Assembly (NCBI RefSeq): GCF_000177535.2
Contig: NC_015673.1
Coordinates: 1,488,001 to 1,552,000, forward strand
Source of the DNA: Corynebacterium resistens DSM 45100
GTDB lineage: Bacteria; Actinomycetota; Actinomycetes; Mycobacteriales; Mycobacteriaceae
Direction: 5' to 3'
DNA length: 64,000 nucleotides
Shown: piece by piece, positions 53,658-64,000 of the stretch
How positions within the stretch are numbered: the stretch's first letter is position 1
Layout: every line of letters begins with the position of its first letter
Notes under the pieces: generated by a model
The model's input: only the letters and a program-made list of their open reading frames with translations
Databases searched by the model: none
What the model was told of the DNA's origin: nothing
Made by a program: the position numbers and the translations under genes

Positions 53658-55232
53658 TTACCCCTTAAACCACCCAGTCACTGCCGGAGCGATGTTGGTG
53701 TAAACGTGCTTAAATTCTTGGTATTCAGCCAATCCGGTCGGCCCCAGTTCGCGACCATTGCCGGATTGTTTCATTCCGCCCCACTCCGCCTGCGGCAGGT
53801 ATGGGTGGAAGTCATTGATCCAAACGGTGCCGTGGCGCAACTTCGCTGCCACCCTTTCAGCCTTTCCCGCATCGGTGGTCCACACGGCACCGGCCAGTCC
53901 GTATTCCGTGTCATTGCCGATCGCGATGGCTTCCTCTTCCGTGCGGAAAGTCTCAATGGTCACGGTTGGTCCGAATGCCTCATCGTGCACACAGTCCATG
54001 GCCTTATCGCATCCGTCCAACACGGTGGGCAGGTAGAACATGCCCTGGGTCAGGTCAGTCTTGCCGGTCGCGTGATCCGACTCATTGTCCTGCGCGGTCG
54101 GTACTCGGCCGCCACACAGAACCTTCGCGCCTTGTTCTTTTGCTTTTTCTACGTACGACGCCACCTTCTCCCGGTGTTCAGCGCTGATGAGGGGGCCGGT
54201 TTCCGCGGCATCATCCTGCGGGCCACCCAACTTTATGAGCTTCGCGCGACGGGCTAACTCCTCGACGAACTTGTCGTGTATGGATTCCTCAACCACAAGG
54301 CGCGCACCCGCGGAGCAAACTTGGCCGGAGTGTACGAAAGCAGCATTGAGCGCGTTATCCACAGCGGCATCGAAATCCGCATCGGCGAAGATGACGTTCG
54401 GGTTCTTGCCACCGAGCTCCAGTGCTACACGCTTGACGGTCTCGGCTGCGTTCTTGGCGATGATCTTGCCGGTGACCAAGCCACCAGTGAAGCTCACCAT
54501 GTCCACGTCAGGGCTGGTGGATAGCGGATTACCGCAGTCCGCGCCCGCACCCGTGATGAGGTTCGCGACACCATCGGGCAGACCTGCTTCCTGCAGCACG
54601 CACATGAGCATCATGGCGGTGTGCGGTGTTAGTTCTGCCTGCTTCAGTACAAACGTGTTGCCTGCGGCCAAGGCGGGTGCGACCTTCCACGCCACCTGCA
54701 GCAGTGGATAGTTCCACGGGGTGATCAGGCCACACACACCAACCGGTTCCGCTTCGATTCGGGAGCGCACGTTGGGATCGCCTGCATCCACTACTCGCCC
54801 AGCGGCGTGCTGGGACAGGGTACCGAAGTATTCGAAGGAATTCGCGATATCGTCCATGTCCATTTCGGACTCTGCGATGCGCTTGCCGGTATCGGCTGAT
54901 TCTGCCCGGGCAAACTCATCCTTGTTTTCGCGAATCAGCTCCGCGACTCGCAGCAGCAACTTGCCACGTTCCACGGCGGGCACGTTGGCCCAGATTCCTG
55001 CATCAAATGTTTTGCGGGCGGCTGCTATGGCACGAAATGTGTCCTCCTCGCTGGCCTCGGATACCAGCCCCACTTCGGTGCCATCGGCCGGACAGATAAT
55101 GGTGCGGGTGTTGCCATCGGCGGCTGGGTGCCACTTGCCGTCGATGAACAAGGTGGCGGGCTTTTCTGCACCTTCTGTGAATGCACCCTCCAAGAACTTG
55201 GCTGAGGTGGGGTCAAAAATATTCTGGCTCAT
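53658..55232 (-). CDS. betB: Betaine-aldehyde dehydrogenase
   Basis: This NAD(P)+-dependent aldehyde dehydrogenase would oxidise betaine aldehyde to glycine betaine. The 524-residue protein has the ALDH signatures TPWNYPLLQVAWKVAPALAA, VALELGGKNPNVIFADADFD (catalytic Glu) and HSGQVCSAGARLVVEE (catalytic Cys). A C-terminal HPYLPQAEWGGMKQSGNGRE is typical of the BetB group. The ATG at 55232 has TAGGAG. It lies 45 nt behind betT on the same strand. Assignment of the substrate rests on betT and betA next to it. Confidence 0.92.
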   Translation of the reverse strand: MSQNIFDPTSAKFLEGAFTEGAEKPATLFIDGKWHPAADGNTRTIICPADGTEVGLVSEASEEDTFRAIAAARKTFDAGIWANVPAVERGKLLLRVAELIRENKDEFARAESADTGKRIAESEMDMDDIANSFEYFGTLSQHAAGRVVDAGDPNVRSRIEAEPVGVCGLITPWNYPLLQVAWKVAPALAAGNTFVLKQAELTPHTAMMLMCVLQEAGLPDGVANLITGAGADCGNPLSTSPDVDMVSFTGGLVTGKIIAKNAAETVKRVALELGGKNPNVIFADADFDAAVDNALNAAFVHSGQVCSAGARLVVEESIHDKFVEELARRAKLIKLGGPQDDAAETGPLISAEHREKVASYVEKAKEQGAKVLCGGRVPTAQDNESDHATGKTDLTQGMFYLPTVLDGCDKAMDCVHDEAFGPTVTIETFRTEEEAIAIGNDTEYGLAGAVWTTDAGKAERVAAKLRHGTVWINDFHPYLPQAEWGGMKQSGNGRELGPTGLAEYQEFKHVYTNIAPAVTGWFKG

Positions 55233-55277
55233 GATCTCGCTCCTAGTATTGTCGGTTTTCTTACAGGCCTCGTGTAG

Positions 55278-57443
55278 TTACTGATCTTCTTCCCACGTGC
55301 GCACTGGTTCTGCACCACCGGACATATCGGAGGTACCGGGAAGATCCCGCTGCATGTGAAGGAATTCCATGTGCCGTTCGTAGAGATCGATCACGTTATT
55401 GATGAGCTGATCCTGGGTGTATCCGAACACGTCGTAGCCCATCGAACCCGTGAGATCGTAGACCTCCATTCGATAGTATTTCTCCCCGCCCGCTGTGTTT
55501 TTGGTGAACGATGGTACCGGGAACTCCGTTGGGTAAATCTGGTAGCGGAAGTCTTGCTCCTCCCCCAGTTTGACCGTGAGGTCAAGCTGGCCGACCTCCT
55601 GGTCTGGAACGTCGGCGAGGACCAGCGAGGCGTCAAGACCATCTGTCCGCAACTGAGTTGCCACCTTTTCCAAGGCCGGCTTGGCCACCTGAGTGAGGAA
55701 GTGGTTTGCGGCTTTGGCGCTGGGCCAGGTTGAGGCACGGCTGAGACGCTTGCGCCAGCCCGCCGGTGCACCTGCCGAAGAAGGCGCTGAAGCCCCAGTG
55801 GGCTCGGTGCGCCCTGACATAGCGGAGTGAATGGATACCGTCCGAGCATCAGCTTGATAGACCTCTAAGCGCAGTGAGCGGACCAGCCCCAACATGATCA
55901 TGTACATCACGACCGTGAATGGCAGCCCCATGACGATCGTCGCGGCTTGGACCGTGGACACACCATCGATCTGCAGCATCACGATGGTGAGGATCGCGAT
56001 GAGCACGGACCAGAAGATGCGTGCCCACACCGGACCGTCCTGCTGACTATCGGTGATCTTCGAGGTGAAGTTGGCTGTCACCAGCGCGCCGGAATCGGCC
56101 GAGGTGATGTACAACAACAGCCCCACGAGGGTAGCTAGCCCGACGAGGAAGGTGCCACCCGGGTTTTGCGCGAGCAGCTCGTAGAAGCCTTGCTCGGGTT
56201 TGTTCATCACGGCTTCACCGAACGCTACATCGCCCCCGCGCAACCGATCCAAGGCGGTATTTCCGAAGAAGCTCATCCACGCAAGAATGAACAAAAATGG
56301 GATGGTCAGCGTGCCGAACACGAACTGTCGCAGGGTACGACCACGGGAAATTCGAGCCAAGAAGAGGCCAACGAACGGAGCCCAAGCGACCCACCACGCC
56401 CAGAAAAACAGCGTCCACGCACCCATCCATTCGGATATCGCTTCGTTGTCCTCAGCGAATGCGAACGTGTCCATTGTCATACCTGGGAAGCTGGAGACGT
56501 AGTCACCAATGTTCATGACCAGCGCGTCGAATAGGTAAGCAGTCTTGCCGGTCACCACGATGTAGGCGACCAAGCCGATTGCCAGCAACACGTTGAGCTC
56601 ACTGAGCCTCTTGATTCCCTTATCGACGCCCGAGATGGCTGACAGGGTAGCAACCGCTACTGCGAGTACCACCAAGACAATCTGACCGATGGGTCCCTCT
56701 TCCACACCGAATACGAGGTGGATACCATAGTTCAGCTGAACCACACCGATGCCTAGCGATGCAGCAATACCGAAAATCGTACCCAGAACAGCGGCAATGT
56801 CTACCGCGTCCCCTACTGGTCCGTGAATGCGCTTGCCCAGAAGTGGGTACAGCGCGCTGCGAATCGCCAAGGGCATGTTCAAACGGTATGCGTAATAGCC
56901 GAAAGCCATTCCCATCAGCGCGTACATCGCCCATCCAGTGATGCCGTAGTGGAACAGCGCCCAAACAACGGAATCCTTGGCGGCTTGGAGAGATTCAGGT
57001 TCAACCTCTGGCGGGGCAAGGTACTGCTGTACGGGTTCCGCAACCGCGAAGAACATGAGATCCACGCCGATACCAGCCGCGAACAACATAGCGGACCACG
57101 AGAACAGGCGGAATTGCGGTTTCGAGTGGTCCGGCCCCATGCGCACACCACCCGCCTTGGACAGCGCTACCCCCAGGACGAACACGATGACGACAGTCGC
57201 CGTCAGAATGTAAAACCAGCCTAGATTCGTTGAGATCCAGCCGGTGATTGCCCCCAGTTGGTCAGCTGCACCTTCGCGCGCCACGAGGGCCCACACTGCT
57301 ACAGCGATGATAACAAACGCTGATATTGCAAGAACGGGAAAATTAGCTTTTGGTGGCGTGACTTCTTTGCCGTGATAAGCGTCCTTTTCGTGGGTATTAA
57401 ATGAACCCACCAATACTTCGAGTTTATCTTCTGTTTCTCTCAT
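55278..57443 (-). CDS. betT: BCCT-family choline/betaine transporter
   Basis: The 721-residue protein has about twelve membrane helices. The BCCT core motif is visible as HYGITGWAMYALMGMAFGYY and WTLFFWAWWVAWAPFVGLFL. A cytoplasmic C-terminal domain of about 190 residues (after residue 530) ends in an acidic tail. Such long C-termini are linked to osmosensing in BetT/BetP proteins. Choline uptake is the likely role because choline oxidation genes flank it. The ATG at 57443 has AGG upstream. A near-perfect extended -10 lies 61 nt before the start. Confidence 0.9.
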   Translation of the reverse strand: MRETEDKLEVLVGSFNTHEKDAYHGKEVTPPKANFPVLAISAFVIIAVAVWALVAREGAADQLGAITGWISTNLGWFYILTATVVIVFVLGVALSKAGGVRMGPDHSKPQFRLFSWSAMLFAAGIGVDLMFFAVAEPVQQYLAPPEVEPESLQAAKDSVVWALFHYGITGWAMYALMGMAFGYYAYRLNMPLAIRSALYPLLGKRIHGPVGDAVDIAAVLGTIFGIAASLGIGVVQLNYGIHLVFGVEEGPIGQIVLVVLAVAVATLSAISGVDKGIKRLSELNVLLAIGLVAYIVVTGKTAYLFDALVMNIGDYVSSFPGMTMDTFAFAEDNEAISEWMGAWTLFFWAWWVAWAPFVGLFLARISRGRTLRQFVFGTLTIPFLFILAWMSFFGNTALDRLRGGDVAFGEAVMNKPEQGFYELLAQNPGGTFLVGLATLVGLLLYITSADSGALVTANFTSKITDSQQDGPVWARIFWSVLIAILTIVMLQIDGVSTVQAATIVMGLPFTVVMYMIMLGLVRSLRLEVYQADARTVSIHSAMSGRTEPTGASAPSSAGAPAGWRKRLSRASTWPSAKAANHFLTQVAKPALEKVATQLRTDGLDASLVLADVPDQEVGQLDLTVKLGEEQDFRYQIYPTEFPVPSFTKNTAGGEKYYRMEVYDLTGSMGYDVFGYTQDQLINNVIDLYERHMEFLHMQRDLPGTSDMSGGAEPVRTWEEDQ

Positions 57444-57503
57444 TTAACCTAGGTGCTCACTCGATTTAACTTTGGGTCATTAAACTTCAAATTACCTCGA
57501 ACG

Positions 57504-57512
57504 ATTATAACA
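57504..57512 (-). promoter_or_regulatory. Extended -10 promoter of betT-betB
   Basis: Minus strand TGTTATAAT (57512-57504) contains a perfect TATAAT with the TGN extension. The implied leader is about 50 nt. The 222-bp betT/betA divergent region (57444-57665) is clearly AT-richer than the genes and should also carry the betA promoter. Its -10 is less clear, possibly near TATGTA/AAAAT at about 57580-57590. No regulator gene is beside it. Confidence 0.6.
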
Positions 57513-57665
57513 CACATAAATGAGACATAAAACACACTAATACTTTTCCTATAACGGCACTTTGCGCACCCAACCTGCGTTATGTAAAAATGGAACTAGC
57601 ACCCTATTGATCGTTTCAGTTTCAAGGGTTTTTCGAGGGTAAGTTCGAGGGAATGAGAGGAATAA

Positions 57666-59456
57666 ATGGGTTTTCTTAATTCAAAGAAGAATGACACTTC
57701 CGGTCAAATCGTTGAAGATCGCAAGCGGGATTACGTCATTGTTGGAGGCGGTTCTGCCGGCTCGGTCATGGCGAATCGCCTCACCGAATCTGCAGACAAA
57801 GACGTAATGGTCTTGGAGGCAGGGCGCCCCGATTCCCTGTGGGACCTCTTCATCCATATGCCAGCTGCGTTCTCTTTCCCTATCGGCAACAAGTTCTACG
57901 ACTGGGCCTACGAGTCAGAGCCCGAGCCAGAGATGAACGGTCGTCGCATTTACCACGCCCGTGGCAAAGTACTGGGCGGATCTAGCTCCGTCAACGGCAT
58001 GATCTTCCAGCGTGGTAACCCAATGGACTACGAAAAGTGGGGGCAGCTGCCAGGAATGGAGAAGTGGAACTGGGCCCACGTTCTCCCTTACTTCAACAAA
58101 ATGGAAACCGCTTTGGGCGCCGACCCCAAGGATCCACGCCGTGGCCACAACGGCCCACTAAAACTGACCCGTGGCCCCGCTACCAGCCCACTTTTCCAGG
58201 CTTTCTTCCGTTCGGTTCAAGAAGCCGGTTACAACCTGACCAATGACGTCAACGGCTACCGTCAGGAAGGCTTCGCACCTTTCGATCGCAACATCTTCCA
58301 GGGCAAGCGCCTCTCCGCAGCTCGCGCCTACCTCTCCCCCATCCGCAATCGCAAGAACCTCGACATCCGCACCCGCGCCTTCGTGACCAAGGTCATCGTG
58401 GACACTGATCCCACCACCGGCGCTACCAAGGCAACCGGTGTGGAGTACGAATGGAAGGGCAAAAAGCACCGCGTGCACGCCGATAAGGTGATCTTGAGCG
58501 GCGGTGCCTTCAACACCCCACAGCTGCTGCAGCTGTCCGGCATCGGTGACCGCACCGTGCTGGAGCGAGCCGGCGTCGAGGTGAAGAAGCATCTCCCTGG
58601 TGTTGGAGCGAACCTTCAGGACCACCTCGAGGTCTACGTGCAGTACAACTGCACCCAGCCAGTAAGCTCCCAGCCGTACTACAAGATGATCAACCGCCCG
58701 AAGATTGGTCTGCAGTGGCTGCTGACCAAGAAGGGACCGGTCGCTTCTTCCCACTTCGAGGCCGGTGGCTTCGCACGCTCAAACGATAATGAGGCTTACC
58801 CGAACCTCATGTTCCACTTCCTGCCGATGGCTATCCGCTATGACGGCTCCCAGCCCGAGGGCGAGCACGGCTTCCAGTTCCACGTCGGCCCGATGTATTC
58901 CGATACGGAAGGCCACGTGCACATCAAGTCGGCTGATCCTAAGGAAAAGCCGGAGATCATCTTTAACTACCTCGCAACCGAGCAAGACCGTCGCGAGTGG
59001 GTCGAGGCTGTGCGCGTTTCCCGCGCCCTCTTGGACACCCCAGCGATGAAGGAGTTCACCGACGGCGAAATCTCCCCTGGCCCATCCGTGCAGACCGACG
59101 AGGAAATCCTCGAGTGGGTCCGCAACGATGGAGAAACCGCACTGCACCCATCCTGCACGGCGAAAATGGGTTCGGCCGATGACGAGATGGCCGTGGTTGA
59201 TCCAAATACCATGCAGGTCTATGGTGTGGAAGGCTTGCACGTCGTGGATGCTTCTGCCATGCCGATCATTACCAATGGCAACATCTACGCGCCTGTCATG
59301 ATGCTGGCGGAGAAGGCGGCGGATCTCATCAAGGGAGAGAAGCCACTAGATCCCATTGACCTGCCGTTCTACCAAGCAGGCAAGGACATGCCACTCTATG
59401 CCGAGGGCGAAGCCGTTCGCGATCACGTTAACGCGATCCCAGGCGCCGACCACTAG
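57666..59456 (+). CDS. betA: Choline dehydrogenase (GMC oxidoreductase)
   Basis: BetA oxidises choline to betaine aldehyde using FAD, passing electrons to the respiratory chain. The 596-residue protein has the FAD motif [18 protein letters not shown], the GMC signatures [18 protein letters not shown] and [18 protein letters not shown], and the C-terminal HPSCTAKMG and [18 protein letters not shown] 20-residue polar N-terminal extension precedes the FAD domain. The ATG at 57666 has GAGAGGAAT. It is divergent from betT-betB and ends 9 bp from convergent trmD. Confidence 0.92.
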   Translation: MGFLNSKKNDTSGQIVEDRKRDYVIVGGGSAGSVMANRLTESADKDVMVLEAGRPDSLWDLFIHMPAAFSFPIGNKFYDWAYESEPEPEMNGRRIYHARGKVLGGSSSVNGMIFQRGNPMDYEKWGQLPGMEKWNWAHVLPYFNKMETALGADPKDPRRGHNGPLKLTRGPATSPLFQAFFRSVQEAGYNLTNDVNGYRQEGFAPFDRNIFQGKRLSAARAYLSPIRNRKNLDIRTRAFVTKVIVDTDPTTGATKATGVEYEWKGKKHRVHADKVILSGGAFNTPQLLQLSGIGDRTVLERAGVEVKKHLPGVGANLQDHLEVYVQYNCTQPVSSQPYYKMINRPKIGLQWLLTKKGPVASSHFEAGGFARSNDNEAYPNLMFHFLPMAIRYDGSQPEGEHGFQFHVGPMYSDTEGHVHIKSADPKEKPEIIFNYLATEQDRREWVEAVRVSRALLDTPAMKEFTDGEISPGPSVQTDEEILEWVRNDGETALHPSCTAKMGSADDEMAVVDPNTMQVYGVEGLHVVDASAMPIITNGNIYAPVMMLAEKAADLIKGEKPLDPIDLPFYQAGKDMPLYAEGEAVRDHVNAIPGADH

Positions 59457-59465
59457 TTTCCGAAG

Positions 59466-60293
59466 CTAGTCGCAGCCCAAAACCTGGCGATCGGACTTGC
59501 TGAGCTCCACGTGCTCCAGCAGCTCCGGTCGCCTTTGTTGTGTTCGCAGTAGGGATTGTTCGCGGCGCCATTGCTCTATCTTCGCGTGATTGCCGCTGAA
59601 CAGCACTTCCGGAACTTCCAGCCCACGCCATTGTCGCGGGCGGGTGTAGCTGGGCCCTTCCAGCAGACCATCTTGGAAGCTATCTTCCTCATGGCTCGCA
59701 CGATTTCCGAGCACTCCAGGAATCAGACGCACCATCGCCTCGGCCATCACAAGCACCGCAACTTCGCCCCCGATGAGCACATAGTCGCCGATGCTTACCT
59801 CTTCGACCCGGTAACGCTGCTCCGCATCCTCAACGACGCGCTGATCGATCCCCTCATAACGCCCGCACGCAAATACCACGTGCCGTTCCCGCGACCATCG
59901 CTGCGCCATCTCTTGACTAAACGGAGCCCCTGCTGGGGTTGGCACGACGAGCAGTGGCTTCTCTCCTGAGTGCTGTAGGGTTTTATTTCCGACGCCCCCA
60001 GCCGCATTCGAGCCCTTATGAGGCGTAGCACTTTCGAGATCCTCGGCCTCGGCTGCTGGGCCGGTCCCCGCGGCAACGTCATCTAGCGCTGGGCCCCAGA
60101 CCTCGGGTTTCATCACCATGCCGGGCCCTCCACCACAGGGGGTGGAATCCACCGCTTGGTGGACGTCGTGAGTCCATTGGCGCAGGTTGTGCACCCCGAC
60201 TTGGAGGATTCCGTTCTCGATGGCTTTCCCCAGGAGGGCGTGGCGGAATGGATCGAGATATTCGGGGAAGATGGTTACGACATCAATTCGCAT
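59466..60293 (-). CDS. trmD: tRNA (guanine-N1)-methyltransferase
   Basis: TrmD makes m1G37 in tRNA. The 275-residue protein has the SPOUT knot segments MRIDVVTIFPEYL, STPCGGGPGMVMKPEVWGPA, VFACGRYEGIDQRV and VSIGDYVLIGGEVAVLVMAE. A Gly/Ala/Glu/Ser-rich insert of about 35 residues (GTGPAAEAEDLESATPHKGS onward) follows the first knot segment. I use ATG 60293, matching family N-termini. The alternative GTG 60311 overlaps the rimM stop by 4 nt (GTGA) and would couple the two genes. Confidence 0.94.
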   Translation of the reverse strand: MRIDVVTIFPEYLDPFRHALLGKAIENGILQVGVHNLRQWTHDVHQAVDSTPCGGGPGMVMKPEVWGPALDDVAAGTGPAAEAEDLESATPHKGSNAAGGVGNKTLQHSGEKPLLVVPTPAGAPFSQEMAQRWSRERHVVFACGRYEGIDQRVVEDAEQRYRVEEVSIGDYVLIGGEVAVLVMAEAMVRLIPGVLGNRASHEEDSFQDGLLEGPSYTRPRQWRGLEVPEVLFSGNHAKIEQWRREQSLLRTQQRRPELLEHVELSKSDRQVLGCD

Positions 60294-60307
60294 GGCGGGA
60301 TCCGCGG

Positions 60308-60907
60308 TCACATCAGCTCCAAGAGTCCATCGGGTGGGGTGATCACGAGGGCGTCATTATCCAAGTCGACAATCGGCACGATGGCATGGCGAAAAGGGAT
60401 CAAGATTGTGTGCCCGGCGGTGGGAAGTTCGGTGTCCTCGTCGATTGTCACTTCGAGGGTGGTTCCAGCGGGAGAGTGCATCACGCCGGTGACTTCGCCG
60501 ATATCCGTCGGTTCAGGCTGGGCACCTTCATAAGCACGGGCGTACGCAGTCTGTTCGTCCACATTGCCACAGTTCAGCACGCGTAGACCTTCGAGCTGGT
60601 GGTCGTAGTAGGACTCTTCATCTGGGTCCTCGATGGGATCCGCGAAGAATCGCACCCCGCGGAGGGATTCCGCTTGGGTTCGGTCTGGAACTTCCTCAAA
60701 GGTCATGAGGAGGCGGCCTTGGTGTGGACGGATTTTGGCGATGGTGAGGGTTCGTGACTTCCCAGCTTGGATGCCTGTTAGTTCATGCCCCACGACAAAC
60801 CGCAGTTCGGGTTGGTCCGTGGTGGCCTCTACCACCACTTCCCCACGCACGCCGTGGGGCTTGATGACCCGACCGATTTGCAGTTGAGTATCCTGCGTTT
60901 TCCCCAT
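60308..60907 (-). CDS. rimM: Ribosome maturation factor RimM
   Basis: RimM helps assemble the 30S head around S19. The 199-residue protein has LQIGRVIKPHGVRGEVVVEA at the N-terminus, then YYDHQLEGLRVLNC and a PRC-barrel end including ILIPFRHAIVPIVDLDN. The ATG at 60907 is 7 nt after the gdhA stop. An AAGGAG within the gdhA end is about 15 nt upstream, rather far. Normally it follows rpsP (with a KH-domain gene between). Here gdhA takes that place. Confidence 0.94.
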   Translation of the reverse strand: MGKTQDTQLQIGRVIKPHGVRGEVVVEATTDQPELRFVVGHELTGIQAGKSRTLTIAKIRPHQGRLLMTFEEVPDRTQAESLRGVRFFADPIEDPDEESYYDHQLEGLRVLNCGNVDEQTAYARAYEGAQPEPTDIGEVTGVMHSPAGTTLEVTIDEDTELPTAGHTILIPFRHAIVPIVDLDNDALVITPPDGLLELM

Positions 60908-60914
60908 GGTCGCG

Positions 60915-62540
<1,626 letters not shown>

Positions 62541-62542
62541 TC

Positions 62543-62640
62543 CCACCCCAAGACCGCAACCCTCGTACCGGCCGGGGTGGCGTCGCTAAAAAAATAACCA
62601 CACCCTCCCCGCCCAAAAAATGGAGCAGAGAGGGTGCGGT
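62543..62640 (-). terminator. rpsP terminator with a second downstream hairpin
   Basis: On the minus strand CCGCACCCTC (62639-62630) pairs with GAGGGTGTGG (62607-62598), with one G-U pair, and is followed by TTATTTTTTT. A second hairpin CCACCCC/GGGGTGG (62580-62543) follows. Transcription from rpsP should therefore stop before gdhA-rimM-trmD. Confidence 0.85.
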
Positions 62641-62688
62641 GAAAAGAAAAAGAGAAAGGTGCAGGCTCCGGAGAGCTAGCCAGCAGAA

Positions 62689-63198
62689 TTACTCTGCGGA
62701 CTCCTCGGACTTCTCTTCGGAAGCCTCGTCAGCCTCAGCCTCAGCCTCCTTAGCAGCAGCTTCTTCGGCAGCCTTAGCTTCCTCTGCAGCCTTAGCCTCG
62801 GCTTCTTCCTTAGCCTTGCGCTTCTTCTCGGTGATAGCCTCAGCGGTTGGGCCGTCTGCAGCCTCAGCCAGAGCCTCGTTGAACAGATCCAGCTTGGACT
62901 TCTTCTCAGGCTGTGGCTTCAGGGTGCCCTCAGCACCCTCGATGCCCTTGAACTTCTGCCAGTCGCCGGTCACCTTCAGCAGAGCCAGAACAGGCTCGGT
63001 TGGCTGTGCACCAACACCCAGCCAGTACTGCACGCGCTCAGAATCGATACGAATGACAGATGGTTCGTAGGCTGGCTGGTAGATGCCCAGGTTCTCGATA
63101 GCCTTGCCGGAACGGCGGGTACGAGCATCAGCAACAACAACACGGTACTCAGGCGTACGGATCTTACCCATACGCTGCAGCTTGATCTTAACGGCCAT
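62689..63198 (-). CDS. rpsP: 30S ribosomal protein S16
   Basis: The 169-residue S16 begins [20 protein letters not shown] and has [21 protein letters not shown] long C-terminal tail of about 55 residues is almost entirely Ala, Glu and Lys, as in other corynebacteria. ATG 63198 has AAGGAG upstream. The frame continuing to 63462 is not credible. rpsP is cut off from rimM-trmD by a terminator and the gdhA gene. 63199-63393 shows no gene. Confidence 0.97.
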   Translation of the reverse strand: MAVKIKLQRMGKIRTPEYRVVVADARTRRSGKAIENLGIYQPAYEPSVIRIDSERVQYWLGVGAQPTEPVLALLKVTGDWQKFKGIEGAEGTLKPQPEKKSKLDLFNEALAEAADGPTAEAITEKKRKAKEEAEAKAAEEAKAAEEAAAKEAEAEADEASEEKSEESAE

Positions 63199-63393
63199 GG
63201 TTGGCTCCTTTACTTGGTCACTGGGCAGTTCAGACACCCGCGCGCTTATCGCACGAGCCGGTTCAACCCTTGATGTTTTACCTGCGCGTGACCACCGGTC
63301 GACCGGAGTCGGGTGCGGTGTTACGCAGACAACCTCAGACAGTTTACGCGAGCGACGGCAAGTAACAAAGTCGCGCCCCCTCGCGCCTCTAAG

Positions 63394-63399
63394 TACCCT
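63394..63399 (+). promoter_or_regulatory. Putative -10 of selO
   Basis: TACCCT on the plus strand, 7 nt upstream of the ATG at 63407. There is no Shine-Dalgarno sequence. A leaderless transcript is inferred. Confidence 0.4.
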
Positions 63400-63406
63400 C
63401 GGCAAC

Positions 63407-64000
63407 ATGGCAAGTTCTCCCGACTCCCCCGGCTCTCCCAGCTCCCCCAGCGCTCCCGGCACACAGTCGTTGCATGCCAGCAGCTTCGCTACTCAGGTAC
63501 CCGAACTTGCTCAACCATGGCGCTCGGCTTCTTTTCCCGACGCCACGTTGGCCATAACCAACGACGACCTTCGCAACGAAGTTCCCGTGCAGGATTGGGA
63601 CCTCGCAGAAGGCATGGAAGGGTGGGCCACCGCGTATTCGGGCCATCAGTTTGGGCACTTTAACCCAGTGCTCGGTGACGGACGCGCACTACTGCTAGGT
63701 GAAACCACCAACGGGCGTGAGGTGCAATTGAAAGGTTCGGGCCCCACCCCGTTTTCTCGCGGTGGTGACGGCTTCGGCACCTTGGGGTCGATGCTTCGCG
63801 AATACATCGTCAGCGAAATCATGCACTACGCGGGGATTCCCACCACGCGCATTGCTGCCGTTTTCCGCACGGGCACTGAAATCCTTCGCAACGGCAGGCC
63901 CGAACCAGGAGGAATCGCGGTACGCGTTGCAAGCTCACACGTAAGGGTGGGAACTTTCCAATTCAGCCGATTACTTGATGAGCACGAAAGTGGTAAGCAG
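63407..64000 (+). CDS. selO: SelO/YdiU-family protein AMPylase, N-terminal part, runs off the right edge
   Basis: The first 198 codons are inside the window. After a Ser/Pro-rich N-terminal stretch ([16 protein letters not shown]) come the family motifs [40 protein letters not shown] and [18 protein letters not shown]. SelO is a pseudokinase-fold enzyme that transfers AMP to Ser, Thr or Tyr of redox-related proteins. The start ATG 63407 follows TACCCT by 7 nt. The C-terminal half is outside the window, so integrity cannot be judged. It is divergent from rpsP. Confidence 0.9.
   Translation, partial: MASSPDSPGSPSSPSAPGTQSLHASSFATQVPELAQPWRSASFPDATLAITNDDLRNEVPVQDWDLAEGMEGWATAYSGHQFGHFNPVLGDGRALLLGETTNGREVQLKGSGPTPFSRGGDGFGTLGSMLREYIVSEIMHYAGIPTTRIAAVFRTGTEILRNGRPEPGGIAVRVASSHVRVGTFQFSRLLDEHESGKQ

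Overview
This is a chromosomal window from a Corynebacterium (Actinobacteria, Mycobacteriales). The evidence is the combination of mycothione reductase, a ChrSA/HrtBA haem-response locus, PptT/PptH, malate:quinone oxidoreductase, a Gly/Pro/Ala-rich N-terminal extension on IF2, and a gene order (rimP-DUF4439-proS, map-PBP-chrA-chrS-hrtB-hrtA-ispG-rip-dxr) that I recall from C. glutamicum and M. tuberculosis. Base composition looks moderately GC-rich. I do not assign a species.

Layout. 1-6.7 kb: a partial class V aminotransferase, rpsO, ribF/truB (divergent), pptT-pptH, a MATE transporter and rbfA. 6.7-12 kb: the transcription/translation operon rimP-nusA-ylxR-infB, running leftwards into rbfA and the MATE gene. 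12-23 kb: a Tat-lipoprotein with a DUF4439-like domain, proS, yaaA, cobA, mqo, an alpha/beta hydrolase-mtr-SDR operon, and a GntR regulator with a membrane protein. 23-34 kb: AhpD-like protein, map, a lipoprotein PBP, the haem-sensing two-component system facing the haem exporter, then ispG-rip-dxr. 34-39.9 kb: a His-rich small membrane protein, a VIT-type transporter with a DUF2231 protein, rlmN, a LapA-like protein, cdsA, frr and pyrH. 40-41.7 kb: an intact IS30-family element between pyrH and tsf. 41.8-53.5 kb: tsf, rpsB, a degenerate M23 protein, xerC, dprA, comM, yraN, DUF2469, rnhB, lepB, rplS and tex. 53.6-59.5 kb: the choline-to-glycine-betaine set betB, betT and betA. 59.5-64 kb: trmD, rimM, gdhA, rpsP and the start of selO.

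How the genes work together. Most of the window is housekeeping: ribosome and translation (rpsO, rpsB, rpsP, rplS, tsf, infB, frr, rimP, rbfA, rimM, trmD, truB, rlmN, proS), isoprenoid and phospholipid precursors (ispG, dxr, cdsA) and the DNA uptake/recombination group xerC-dprA-comM-yraN. The accessory functions are osmoprotection (bet genes), haem detoxification (chrSA/hrtBA), acyl-carrier-protein activation and its reversal (pptT/pptH) and thiol redox control (mtr).

I found no convincing wholly new multi-gene system. The strongest unexplained signal is regulatory. At least sixteen start codons lie 6-8 nt downstream of a TANNNT hexamer with no clear Shine-Dalgarno sequence, including divergent pairs whose -10 elements abut or overlap. 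This points to widespread leaderless transcription with very compressed control regions. Other local oddities are 26-bp tandem duplications of the dprA stop region, an 89-nt antisense overlap of an M23-like gene with xerC, apparent gene losses or insertions in conserved clusters (nrnA, khpA, gdhA), and an IS30 element inside the rpsB-tsf-pyrH-frr block.
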